This document shows, piece by piece, positions 32,327 to 42,200 of a DNA stretch of 64,000 nucleotides (position 1 is the stretch's first letter; every line of letters starts with the position of its first letter). The stretch lies in assembly GCF_001310085.1 (NCBI RefSeq), contig NZ_CP012643.1:2511001-2575000 (forward strand), read 5' to 3'. A model generated the notes under the pieces. That model was not told the DNA's origin and did no database searches. It saw only the letters and a list, made by a program, of their open reading frames with translations. This DNA is from Rufibacter tibetensis. GTDB lineage: Bacteria; Bacteroidota; Bacteroidia; Cytophagales; Hymenobacteraceae. The position numbers and the translations under genes are program-made.

Positions 32327-35143
32327 ATGACAGAAGATCTCATTCAACAAGATACAGAACTAGACGCGCTGGACGCCCGCGAGCACATCATCATCAAACG
32401 GGCCCGCGTTCATAACTTAAAGAACTTAAGCGTGGCCTTACCGCGCAACCAGTTCATAGTGGTGACCGGCCTCTCCGGTTCCGGTAAATCATCTTTGGCG
32501 TTTGACACCTTGTATGCCGAGGGGCAGCGCATGTACGTGGAGAGTTTAAGCTCTTACGCCCGCCAGTTCCTGGGACGTATGGACAAGCCCGATGTGGATT
32601 ACATCCGTGGCATCAGTCCGGCCATTGCCATAGAGCAGAAGGTGAGCATTCGGAACAACCGCTCCACGGTGGGTACCAGCACTGAAATTTATGATTACCT
32701 TAAACTGCTGTATGCGCGCATAGGCAAGACCATTTCGCCGGTTTCGGGGCAGGAAGTGAAAAAAGACACGGTAAGTAGCGTGGTCGATTTCCTGATGACC
32801 TTGGAGGACGGAACCCGCGTGATGATTCTGGCGCCGCTGCAGCAAAGCAAAGACCGCAAGCTCAGCAAAGAACTGGACCTGCTTTTGCAGAAAGGTTATT
32901 CCCGCGTGCTGTACAACGGCGAGGTCTCTTTTATTGAGGAACTCATCGCTGAAGGGCAGAAAGAACCAAAAGGCACGGTGTCCATATTGATTGACCGGGC
33001 CGTGATCAAGCAGGGCGAAGAAGACGAAAGCCTACAGATGCGCCTTGCTGACTCGGTGCAGACTGCTTTCTACGAAGGCCACGACGAATGCCACATCCAG
33101 ATAGGCGACGAGACCCGCGTGTTCTCCAACCGCTTTGAGCTGGACGGCATGGTGTTCGAGGAGCCCAACGTGAACTTCTTCAGCTTCAACAACCCGTACG
33201 GCGCCTGTCAGACCTGCGAAGGTTGGGGCAGTGTACTGGGCATTGACCCAGATTTGGTCATCCCAGACAAAAGCCTGACGGTGTACGAAGGAGCCATCGC
33301 GCCGTGGCGCACCGAAAAGCAGAACGAGTGGCTGCAGCCTTTGCTCAAGAACGGCGTTCGCTTTGATTTTCCCATTCATCGACCCTATAACGAGCTCACC
33401 GAAGAACAGCAGGAGTTGCTCTGGAAAGGCAATAAGTACTTTGGTGGCCTTACCGATTTCTTCAAGCACATTTCAGCGCAGACGCACAAAATCCAGTACC
33501 GCGTGCTTTTGTCGCGTTACCGGGGGCGTACCGCCTGTCCAGACTGCAAAGGCTCACGTCTGCGGAAAGATGCAGGTTACGTGAAAGTAGACGGGAAAAG
33601 CATCACCGATCTGGTGCTCATGCCCGTGACCAAAACGCTGGACTTCTTCCAGAATCTGAGCTTGAGCGAGCATGATATGGCCGTAGCCGAACGTCTGGTA
33701 ACTGAGGTAACCAACCGTTTGAGTTATCTGGTGCGCGTGGGCTTAGGCTACCTGACTTTAAACCGGCTTTCTAATACGCTTTCCGGTGGCGAGAGCCAAC
33801 GCATCAACCTGGCAACCTCTCTGGGTAGCGCCCTGGTAGGTTCCATGTACATCCTGGATGAGCCCAGCATCGGCTTGCATCCCAAAGACGCCGATCAACT
33901 CATTGGCGTATTGCGCACCCTGCAGCAGATGGGCAACACGGTGATTGTGGTGGAGCACGAAGAAGGCATGATGGAAGTAGCTGATCAGGTCCTTGACATT
34001 GGTCCGGAGGCAGGTTCCGGTGGCGGAAATCTCATGTTTCAGGGTACGTTCAATGAATTGCTCAAAAGCGATACTTATACCGGGCGTTACCTGAGCGGCC
34101 GCATGGAGGTGCCCGTGCCTGCGCAACGTAGACCGTGGCGCAACTGCGTGGAAGTGCATGGGGCTCGCGAAAACAACCTCAAAAATGTGTCGGCTAAGTT
34201 TCCGCTGGATGTGATGACGGTGGTGACGGGGGTGAGTGGTTCTGGTAAGTCTACTTTAGTAAAGAAAATTCTGGCTCCATCACTCATCAAGGCGTTGGGT
34301 GGCCATGCCGATGCCACCGGTAAATTCGACAAACTCACCGGTGACATCAACAAAGTGAGTCACGTGGAGTTTGTGGACCAGAACCCTATTGGCAAATCGT
34401 CGCGTTCTAACCCGGTGACGTACGTGAAAGCCTACGATGCCATTAGAACCATGTACGCCGATCAGCCGTTGGCCAAAGCCCGCGGCTTCAAGCCGTCGCA
34501 TTTTTCTTTCAACATAGAAGGCGGTCGGTGCGAAGTATGCCAGGGTGAAGGTCAGGTGAAAATTGAGATGCAGTTCATGGCTGATATCTACCTGACTTGT
34601 GAGGCATGCGGCGGACAGAAGTTCAAGCAAGACATCCTTGATATTCAGTACCACGAGAAAAACATCTCCGAGGTGCTGGATATGACCATTGATGATAGCT
34701 TGATTTTCTTCAAAGACCAGCCTAAGATTCTGGAGAAACTGAAGCCGCTGCAAGATGTAGGCTTAGGCTACATCCGGTTAGGACAGTCCAGTAATACCTT
34801 ATCGGGTGGGGAGGCGCAGCGCGTGAAGTTGGCGTCATTCTTGACTAAAGGTGCTACCCCGCATAACGGTAATATCCTGTTCATTTTTGATGAGCCCAGC
34901 ACCGGTCTCCACTTCCATGACATCAGCAAGCTGCTAACGGCCTTGAATGCCTTGGTGGAAAACGGCAACACGGTTCTGGTGATTGAGCACAACATGGACA
35001 TCATCAAATGCGCCGACTGGATCATTGACCTCGGTCCGGAAGGTGGTACCAATGGCGGTCACCTTCTTTTTGAAGGTACCCCAGAGGATTTGGTCAAGCA
35101 GGAAGACAACCACACCGGCCGCTATCTGAAGCCAAAGTTATAA
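32327..35143 (+). CDS. uvrA: Excinuclease ABC subunit A
   Basis: DNA damage-sensing ATPase of nucleotide excision repair, 938 residues (usual size). Two ABC modules: Walker A GLSGSGKSSLAFDT and GVSGSGKSTLVKK; signatures LSGGESQRINLA and LSGGEAQRVKLA; Walker B ILDEPSIGLHP and IFDEPSTGLHFHD. Zn sites: CQTCEGWG with CPDCKGSRL, and CEVCQGEGQ with CEACGG. The N-terminal HIIIKRARVHNLKNLSVALP stretch is typical. Monocistronic, followed by a palindrome and a terminator. Confidence 0.98.
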   Translation: MTEDLIQQDTELDALDAREHIIIKRARVHNLKNLSVALPRNQFIVVTGLSGSGKSSLAFDTLYAEGQRMYVESLSSYARQFLGRMDKPDVDYIRGISPAIAIEQKVSIRNNRSTVGTSTEIYDYLKLLYARIGKTISPVSGQEVKKDTVSSVVDFLMTLEDGTRVMILAPLQQSKDRKLSKELDLLLQKGYSRVLYNGEVSFIEELIAEGQKEPKGTVSILIDRAVIKQGEEDESLQMRLADSVQTAFYEGHDECHIQIGDETRVFSNRFELDGMVFEEPNVNFFSFNNPYGACQTCEGWGSVLGIDPDLVIPDKSLTVYEGAIAPWRTEKQNEWLQPLLKNGVRFDFPIHRPYNELTEEQQELLWKGNKYFGGLTDFFKHISAQTHKIQYRVLLSRYRGRTACPDCKGSRLRKDAGYVKVDGKSITDLVLMPVTKTLDFFQNLSLSEHDMAVAERLVTEVTNRLSYLVRVGLGYLTLNRLSNTLSGGESQRINLATSLGSALVGSMYILDEPSIGLHPKDADQLIGVLRTLQQMGNTVIVVEHEEGMMEVADQVLDIGPEAGSGGGNLMFQGTFNELLKSDTYTGRYLSGRMEVPVPAQRRPWRNCVEVHGARENNLKNVSAKFPLDVMTVVTGVSGSGKSTLVKKILAPSLIKALGGHADATGKFDKLTGDINKVSHVEFVDQNPIGKSSRSNPVTYVKAYDAIRTMYADQPLAKARGFKPSHFSFNIEGGRCEVCQGEGQVKIEMQFMADIYLTCEACGGQKFKQDILDIQYHEKNISEVLDMTIDDSLIFFKDQPKILEKLKPLQDVGLGYIRLGQSSNTLSGGEAQRVKLASFLTKGATPHNGNILFIFDEPSTGLHFHDISKLLTALNALVENGNTVLVIEHNMDIIKCADWIIDLGPEGGTNGGHLLFEGTPEDLVKQEDNHTGRYLKPKL

Positions 35144-35147
35144 GTCT

Positions 35148-35182
35148 GTTTAGCGGCTGTTTTTGAGGAATGGCCGCTAAAC
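35148..35182. repeat. Dispersed intergenic palindrome, copy 6
   Basis: GTTTAGCGGC and GCCGCTAAAC, perfect 10-bp arms around TGTTTTTGAGGAATG, 4 bp after the uvrA stop. Confidence 0.65.
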
Positions 35183-35190
35183 GCTAATCA

Positions 35191-35233
35191 ACAAAAAGAC
35201 ATGTGAGGGAAACCTTACAGGTCTTTTTGTTTG
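35191..35233 (+). terminator. Terminator of uvrA
   Basis: ACAAAAAGACATGTGAGG pairs with CCTTACAGGTCTTTTTGT (two imperfect positions), loop GAAA, T-rich end. Confidence 0.7.
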
Positions 35234-35403
35234 AATGAATCTGGAATGCTGTGGAGTACCTGTAGAGAAGAAGTATGCTTTGCCTCTCTACCTATTTTGC
35301 TGCTTGTTCAAAAGACGTAACAATTCCTTTTCGTTCTGGTTGACTATATTGCCACCACAGCGTACATCTGCCTGTGCTACTATCTCACCAAGTCCAGTAA
35401 CGA

Positions 35404-36069
35404 ATGAAGGAACTCACCGCTCCTCTTCCTGTCAACAAGCTCCAGATCTCTGTAGGCATTATCTGCTTGTTCCACGTGTGCGGACTCATTGGGTTTTATA
35501 CCTCTTACCGCGAGTGGTTTCTGAGCAACACACCCTTGAATTTGATTTTGGCAACCGGATTGCTGCTCTGGAACCACCGGAGGCTTAACGTGAAAATGGT
35601 GGTAGGAGCGATAGGCGTGTTCCTGGTAGGCTTAACCGCCGAAATTATTGGTGTAGCTACGGGAAAGGTGTTTGGCGCGTACCATTACGGCGAGGCCTTC
35701 GGGTTCAAATTCATGGCGGTGCCATTGGTGATTGGGATGAACTGGGCGGCGTTGTGCTTTGCAGCCGCGGCGGTAGTGAACCAATGGAAGAAACCTTATT
35801 TGGTGAAGGCAGCGGTAGCAGCAGCCATCCCGGTCAGCATTGATTTTCTGATTGAACAAGTCTGCGAAAAGTTCGACTTCTGGTATTGGCAGAACCATAC
35901 GCCTCCTTTGCAGAACTACCTGAGCTGGTACGTATTCAGTTTTTTGTTTGCGCTAGTGCTCATTCCGTTGCTGAAGAACTCCAGAAACCTGTTTGCACCT
36001 TATTTTCTATTGGTGCAATTCGTGTTTTTCCTGCTGCTCAACTTAGTGGAATTGCTGTATGCCCGATAA
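35404..36069 (+). CDS. cruF: Carotenoid 1',2'-hydratase (CruF-like membrane protein)
   Basis: 221 residues with six to seven hydrophobic segments: LQISVGIICLFHVCGLIGFY, VVGAIGVFLVGLTAEIIGV, FMAVPLVIGMNWAALCFAAA and others. The central motif TAEIIGVATGKVFGAYHYGE and the DFLIEQVCEKFDFWYW stretch are those of the DUF422/carotenoid-synthase family to which CruF belongs. It hydrates the psi-end group of lycopene-type carotenoids, as in flexixanthin-type pigments of pink Cytophagales. It overlaps the cyclase gene by 11 bp. Other carotenoid genes (crtB, crtI, crtW, crtZ) are not in the window. Confidence 0.85.
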   Translation: MKELTAPLPVNKLQISVGIICLFHVCGLIGFYTSYREWFLSNTPLNLILATGLLLWNHRRLNVKMVVGAIGVFLVGLTAEIIGVATGKVFGAYHYGEAFGFKFMAVPLVIGMNWAALCFAAAAVVNQWKKPYLVKAAVAAAIPVSIDFLIEQVCEKFDFWYWQNHTPPLQNYLSWYVFSFLFALVLIPLLKNSRNLFAPYFLLVQFVFFLLLNLVELLYAR

Positions 36070-37210
36070 AGCCCTCACCTATGATTACATCATTGCCGGG
36101 GCAGGAGCGGCGGGCCTGAGTCTGGTGTGCCATCTGCTGGGCCATAAAAATCTGCAAACCAAACGCATTCTGCTGCTGGACCGGGACCTGAAACAAACCA
36201 ACGACCGTACCTGGTGCTTTTGGGAAACCGGAGAAAGTCCGTTTGAAAGCTGCCTCAAAATCAAATGGAGCAAACTGCACTTCCACTCCCAGAAGTTCTC
36301 GGCCTTGCTGGACATCAGCCCGTACCGGTACAAAATGCTGGACAGCCTCTCGTTTTACCAGCACTGTTTTAAGTTGATGGAGCAGTACCCTAACGTGGAG
36401 TTTCGGCAAGACGAGATCGTGTCTATGGATGCCAATGGGGTGATCAAAGGAAAACAGGCGGTGTATCAGGCGCAGTATATATTCAACAGCGTGCTCTTTC
36501 AAATTCCTAAGCTGCCTTCTAAGTATTACCTTCTGCAGCATTTCAAGGGCATTTTTATCAAAACGGCCACGCCTGTTTTCAAACCCGAGGAACCCACGCT
36601 CATGGATTTCAGGGTAGCGCAGCACCACGACTGCCGGTTTATGTACGTGCTGCCGGTCAATGCCCATGAGGCATTGGTGGAGTACACAGGGTTCTCTGAA
36701 GCGGCGCTGGAGCAGGAAGAATATGATCAGGAGATAAAGGCATACCTCCGCGATTACCTGCACCTCACCGATTATGAAATCACCCATGAAGAGTTCGGGA
36801 TAATTCCCATGACGGATGCCCCTTTTTCTAAAGGAATGGGCGAACGGGTCATCAACATAGGCACGGCGGGCGGGGCAACCAAAGCATCTACGGGGTACAC
36901 CTTTAGTTTTATCCAGCGGCAGTGCGCAGCCATTGCCAGGAATCTGGCAAAAGGCAAAAAGCCATTAGCGGGCACTCACAAGGCAGTTGATAAGTTCGCC
37001 TTTTATGACAGCGTTTTTTTGCGGGTGCTTTCAGAAAAGAAGCAGGAACCTTGGGAGGTATTCCATGCCATGTTCAGCAAATTACCAGCGAACCTCATTC
37101 TCAAATTCCTGAACGAAGAAACCTCCCTGCTGGAAGACCTCAGAATCATGAACGCGGTAGATAAAAACATCTTTCTGCCTGCTGCTCTTAAGCAAGGATT
37201 ACCAAAATAA
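36059..37210 (+). CDS. crtY: Lycopene cyclase family protein (CrtY-like)
   Basis: 383-residue FAD/NAD(P)-dependent enzyme converting lycopene ends to beta rings. It begins with the Rossmann dinucleotide motif YDYIIAGAGAAGLSLVCHLL, then LLLDRD. Family motifs include DRTWCFWE, PVFKPEEPTLMDFR, VEYTGFS, GIIPMTD and INIGTAGGATKASTGYTF. Overlap with cruF suggests coupled translation and joint regulation. In this pathway CruF and CrtY act on opposite ends of the same pigment (inference). Confidence 0.92.
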   Translation: MPDKALTYDYIIAGAGAAGLSLVCHLLGHKNLQTKRILLLDRDLKQTNDRTWCFWETGESPFESCLKIKWSKLHFHSQKFSALLDISPYRYKMLDSLSFYQHCFKLMEQYPNVEFRQDEIVSMDANGVIKGKQAVYQAQYIFNSVLFQIPKLPSKYYLLQHFKGIFIKTATPVFKPEEPTLMDFRVAQHHDCRFMYVLPVNAHEALVEYTGFSEAALEQEEYDQEIKAYLRDYLHLTDYEITHEEFGIIPMTDAPFSKGMGERVINIGTAGGATKASTGYTFSFIQRQCAAIARNLAKGKKPLAGTHKAVDKFAFYDSVFLRVLSEKKQEPWEVFHAMFSKLPANLILKFLNEETSLLEDLRIMNAVDKNIFLPAALKQGLPK

Positions 37211-37323
37211 AGCCTACGCAAGCCATCTGGTGCGAAAACCAGTGCAACGCAGCGGCGTAAATCAAAAGTATTAACTTAGCGGCCCAGCCACAGCTTCTGC
37301 CACAAGACAGTTGAAGCCGTTGT

Positions 37324-37353
37324 GGGCCTGTTTTTAGAAAAAGAACCTAAAAA
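37324..37353. repeat. Dispersed intergenic palindrome, copy 7
   Basis: GGGCCTGTTTTTAG followed by AAAAAGAACCTAAAAA, in the cyclase-tpiA spacer. Confidence 0.5.
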
Positions 37354-37394
37354 TGCGGTTTGGTTGAAGAGCCGCTTCTATCAAAACTTAAGCT

Positions 37395-38159
37395 ATGAGA
37401 AAAAACATTGTTGCCGGTAACTGGAAAATGAACAAAACCTACCAGGATGCCCAGGCGCTGGTAAGCGAAATTGATAACATGGTGAGAGACGAGGTCACCG
37501 GAGACAACGTGGAGGTGATTGTTACACCGCCCTTTCCGTTTTTGAACTCGGTAGGGAAACTGATTCAGGGAAATCCACGCATGCACCTGGCAGCACAGGA
37601 CGTGAGTGCCCACGAAAGCGGTGCCTATACTGGTGAAGTGTCGGCAGCCATGTTGAAGTCAGTAGGCGTGGAGTACGTGTTGGTAGGGCACTCAGAGCGC
37701 CGTCAATACCATAACGAAGATGCAGACCTGTTGTTGAAGAAAATGAAGGCAGCATTGGCGCAAGGCATCAAGCCTATTTTCTGCTGCGGTGAGCCGTTGG
37801 AGGTCCGCGAAGCCGAAGACCACTTCAAGTACGTAGCGCAGCAGTTGAGAGAGACCGTAGCGCATTTGAGCAACGAAGAGTTTGACCAGATTGTAATTGC
37901 CTATGAGCCTATCTGGGCCATTGGTACAGGCAAAACCGCCAGCAGCGCGCAGGCGCAGGAGATGCACGCTTCTATTAGAGAAGAGCTTTCCCGCATTTTT
38001 GACGCGGAGGCTGCTTACAACAAAACCATTCTGTACGGCGGCAGCGCTAACCCAAGCAATGCCAAAGAATTGTTCTCCCAGCCAGACGTAGACGGTGGCC
38101 TTATTGGCGGCGCTTCTCTTAAGTCCAGAGACTTTACAGACATCATTAAATCTTTCTAG
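37395..38159 (+). CDS. tpiA: Triosephosphate isomerase
   Basis: Interconverts dihydroxyacetone phosphate and glyceraldehyde 3-phosphate in glycolysis. 254 residues, TIM barrel. Active-site residues visible: NWKMN (Lys), LVGHSERR (His) and AYEPIWAIGTGKTAS (Glu), plus the phosphate-binding LYGGSANPSNAKEL and DGGLIGGASL. No unusual features. Followed by a perfect palindromic element at 38222-38253. Confidence 0.98.
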   Translation: MRKNIVAGNWKMNKTYQDAQALVSEIDNMVRDEVTGDNVEVIVTPPFPFLNSVGKLIQGNPRMHLAAQDVSAHESGAYTGEVSAAMLKSVGVEYVLVGHSERRQYHNEDADLLLKKMKAALAQGIKPIFCCGEPLEVREAEDHFKYVAQQLRETVAHLSNEEFDQIVIAYEPIWAIGTGKTASSAQAQEMHASIREELSRIFDAEAAYNKTILYGGSANPSNAKELFSQPDVDGGLIGGASLKSRDFTDIIKSF

Positions 38160-38221
38160 TTTTCACTTCTGAGACTTTCAAGGGAAGGCTTCGAGGTAGC
38201 ATATAGAATTAACCCTATGTT

Positions 38222-38253
38222 TTTGGGCCTGTTTTAGCTAAAACAGGCCCAAA
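38222..38253. repeat. Dispersed intergenic palindrome, copy 8 (perfect)
   Basis: TTTGGGCCTGTTTTAG immediately followed by its exact reverse complement CTAAAACAGGCCCAAA: the cleanest copy, a loopless 32-bp palindrome, 60 bp past tpiA. Confidence 0.8.
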
Positions 38254-38426
38254 TTGTTTTTAAGCCTCTTTGGTTCATTTAAGGAAGTAAATTAGGAAAG
38301 GAAAATATTTTCATTGCATGGTCATCATTTTCTAGAAATAAGTCTAAAACGCAAGATATTACTCTTATTTTCGTTAAAATATTTACCGAGTGTCTGCATA
38401 ATGGCAGATTTTTTAGAACAACCAAT

Positions 38427-39266
38427 ATGAGTTTTATTGAAGTAACGGTTACTGCAACTACAGAATACGCTGAAATCCTGATTGCTGAGTTAAGTGAACT
38501 TGGGTTTGATACTTTTCAGGAGACTGAAGAAGGGTTTCAGGCATACATTGAAGAAGATAGATTTTCTGAAGAAGCCGTGCAGGAGGTATTGGCCCGTTAC
38601 CAGTTTGCAGGCGAGTTCCCTTACCAGACTCGCAGCATCGCCAAGCAGAACTGGAACGAGGAGTGGGAAAAGAACTTTGAACCGTTGTTAATCGCTGGGC
38701 AAGTCTCTGTACGGGCAGACTTCCATCCTAAGCCTGAGGGCGTTGCCTATGATATTGTGATCACGCCTAAGATGTCCTTCGGGACAGGGCACCATGAGAC
38801 CACCACGCTCATGATTGAAAACCAATTAACCCTGAACCATGAAGGGAAACGGGTATTGGACATGGGCTGCGGTACCGGTATTCTGGCCATTATGGCTAAG
38901 TTGTTGGGTGCCCAAGAGGTAGTGGCGGTAGACATTGAAGATTGGACCGTAGAAAACGCCCGGGAAAACGCAGACCGCAATGACTGTTCTTCTCTGGATG
39001 TTCGCTTGGGAGATGCCTCCGTTCTAGCCTCAGAGGCTCCCTTTGATTTGATTCTGGCCAATATTAACCGCAACGTGTTGCTGGAAGACATGCCTGTGTA
39101 CACCCAAAAGTTGCAGCCCAACGGCCCATTAGTGCTAAGCGGGTTCTATACCGAAGACCTTCCGCTGTTGCAGGAAAGAGCAACTGAACTTGGCCTCATA
39201 TTTGAGTCGTCCAGAAACAAGAACAACTGGGTTTCGGCCATCTTTCGGAAACCAGCCAGTAAATAG
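38427..39266 (+). CDS. prmA: Ribosomal protein L11 methyltransferase
   Basis: 279 residues. N-terminal substrate-recognition domain (MSFIEVTVTATTEYAEILI), linker with KQNWNEEWEKNFEP, then a class I SAM-dependent methyltransferase: RVLDMGCGTGILAIMAKLLG, VVAVDIEDWTVENAREN, LILANINRNVLLEDMPVY and LSGFYTEDLPLL. It trimethylates ribosomal protein L11. 21 bp before the giant exported protein gene. Confidence 0.95.
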   Translation: MSFIEVTVTATTEYAEILIAELSELGFDTFQETEEGFQAYIEEDRFSEEAVQEVLARYQFAGEFPYQTRSIAKQNWNEEWEKNFEPLLIAGQVSVRADFHPKPEGVAYDIVITPKMSFGTGHHETTTLMIENQLTLNHEGKRVLDMGCGTGILAIMAKLLGAQEVVAVDIEDWTVENARENADRNDCSSLDVRLGDASVLASEAPFDLILANINRNVLLEDMPVYTQKLQPNGPLVLSGFYTEDLPLLQERATELGLIFESSRNKNNWVSAIFRKPASK

Positions 39267-39287
39267 TCAGTCTACTACCCTTTTCTT

Positions 39288-42200
39288 ATGAAGCATTTTT
39301 ATCTCTCTCTCATTTTTCTTTTGTGCGGAGTAGCTGGGTATGCCCAAACGTATAAGCTGTCTCCAGACAATCAGGAGCAGTTTGTGCTGGATGTGCGTGC
39401 TATGATGGCCGGCACCAAAAACGAAGCGGCAATGAAAGCCAGTTCTGGTTTTGAGACCGCCTGGGCCAGTGGCAGGCTGAGTAGTACCCAGAAAGCCAAA
39501 GTCATGGACCTCACACAGCAAATGCTGAAGAAAAAGCTGAAGGCCCGTCCGCACTTTGAGAACTTTCTGGGTTCCTTGGGCACCAGCGTGAACCAATACC
39601 AATACACGGGCAATCACTTAGATCAACTCCTGAAGGTAATGGAGCAAACCCTGCAGAAGCAGGATCTGAAAGTGTATGAACGTTTTTTAGCTACTACCCA
39701 TCAATTTCTCGCGAGCAAAACGCTGTATAAAGGACCAAGCAATGGCTTACAAGCCGTAAATGGCACCTTCTCGTTTGATTACCGGGAAGGCACGCCAGAA
39801 CCTGCCTCAGACGCAGGTTGGGGGCCAGAGCCCACGCCAGCAGCACCAGCACCTGTCACCGCCAAAGCCAAGACTACTCCGGCAGCCAAAACTGCTGCCC
39901 CGGCTCCCAAGCCAGCGCCCAAGAAAGTAGTAAAGCAGGTAGAGGAAGACCCTTGGGCTGCCTGGGAAACTCCCAAGAAAGTAACCAAGCCTAAACCGGC
40001 GGCCTCTAAAACCGCCAAAGCTTCTACAGGTTCAAAGGCTGGTGCCAAAGGAACAGCTGCTAAAAAAGAAACTACGGCTCCAGTTAAAGAAGAGCCAGCC
40101 CCAGTAGCTGAGAAAGACTACTTTGCTACCCCTCTGCCTGTATTGGCAGGTCCGGTGGTGGTATTGGAGAAAACAGACCTGCTGTTGACCTCAGCCTTTG
40201 ACTCTGTCACCATCAAAGACGCCAGTGGAGCAATTTCTCTGGCCAATGGCATGTACGTAGGAAAAGGCGGTAAACTGGTTTGGAACCAATTAGGTGGAGA
40301 TGCTACGGCCGAGTTCAAGGGCCTGGCATTTGAAGTAGGTAAGCCTTACTTCAAAGCCGAAGACGTGACGCTTACCTATCCGGCCGTGACGGAGAACAGC
40401 GTTCGCGGAAATTTGGAATACAAGCTGACCCGCTCCAAGGCCAACGGCGACAACGGCTATCCTAAGTTTATCTCTCACACTAACAATGCCAAGATCAAGC
40501 GCTTTGGCTCTGATGTTAAGTATCTGGGAGGTTTGTCTTTAGCCGGTGGTACCCTGATGAGTGCCGCTCTGGATGGAAGCCCTTCCACTATCTGGGTGTC
40601 TGAAAACGGGGAGGCCAAATTCAGGGCTTCTTCCAGAAACTATACCATAAACGATAGCTTGATTACCGCACCGGAAGCCGGGGTTGCCCTTTTTCAGGGG
40701 GAAGATTCTATCACGCACCCTGGGGTGAAACTGAAGTACAACAAGACAGGGAAGCGCTTGGTCCTGATCAATCCGGAAGGCCATTACAAACTGACGCCTT
40801 ACTACCACTCTTACCACCAGGTAGAACTCACCACCGATATGGCGTCCTGGAACATCACAGAGCCGAAAATAGACTTTGCCATTCTGACCGCTAAGAACGA
40901 GGTGCCGGTGCAGGTGAACTCCAAAGAATACTTCACACTGAGCCGCTTTCAGCAAATCAAAACCATCTCCAACTTCCATCCGCTGTATAGTACAGTAGGC
41001 TACGCGTTGAAACGTGGCTCCAAGACTTTCACTCTGGCGGATATGTCTGAAGATACCAAGATCAAAAAGGAGGTTTTGCATAATGCGCTTACCACTTTGT
41101 CACAAGGCAATTACCTGGACTATGATCCGGCTTCAGGGTATGTGCACCTGCGAGACAAAGCCTACCACCACGTAGATGCTTCCCGCAACAAGAAAGACTT
41201 TGATTACATCAACATCAACGCCTTGTCGCCGGCCGGGCGTAATGCTACCCTGGACCTTACCACCGGAGACCTGGTGCTACGGGGCGTGAAGTCATTTGCC
41301 TTCCACACAGATTCGGCCGTCATCGCAATACCAGATAGCCAGACCATCCGCATCCAGAAAAACCGGAATATCCTGTTCAATGGTAAAGTGAAATCAACTG
41401 ATTTTAGCTTTAGAGGCAAAGAGTTTCTGTTTGACTATGACGGTTTCTTCATTGATCTGGCCAAAATTGACTCTACTGTTCTTACCACTAAAACCAAAGG
41501 CAAAGACGGCAAAGACAAAGAGACGCCATTTACCCTGGTGAACCGCGGCGGAAAGGGACAGGCTAAACTGTACATCAACCGGCCAGACAACAAATCTGGA
41601 CGGAAGAAGTCATTAGGCTACCCGGCATTAGATGCCATCTCAGGTGCCACGGTATACTTCAACAAGCCTGAAATTCTGGGCGGAGTTTATGATACCACGG
41701 TGTATTTCAACATACCACCGTTCAAGATTGACAGCATGGCCAGCACCAAGCACAATGTTATTGGGTTTAAAGGAACCTTCAACTCCGGCGGTATCTTCCC
41801 GCCCTTTGAAACCAAATTAGCCGTTCAGCCCGATGGTGCCCTGGGGTTCTCGTATGTGGTGCCAAAAGCTGGTTATGCGGTGTACGGAGGCAAAGGAAAG
41901 TTTACAGATACGCTTACCTTAGACACGAAGGGCTTGAGAGGAAAAGGCGTGTTAAGCTACCAAACAGCTACCATGCAGTCTCCGGGCTTTGTGTTCTACC
42001 TTGACTCTGCCATGACTGACGTAGGAAAGAAAGGTAGCTTCAAAGAAGGCACCGTAGCCCAGGGTTCTTACCCAAGCGGTTCGTTTAAGTCATTCAAGAT
42101 GAACTGGCACCCCTACCAAGACACCCTACAGATTCATACGGTGGGCAAAGAGCTAATGAGCATCTTCAATGACCGGTTCACTTACAAAGGCATGTTGGGC

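Noticed and set aside
35235-35588. 117-codon plus-strand frame before and into cruF
   Set aside because: Overlaps the conserved cruF start in another frame; no recognisable product.
36038-36787. 249-codon minus-strand frame inside crtY
   Set aside because: Antisense of a well-conserved cyclase, with His/Val/Arg-rich shadow composition.
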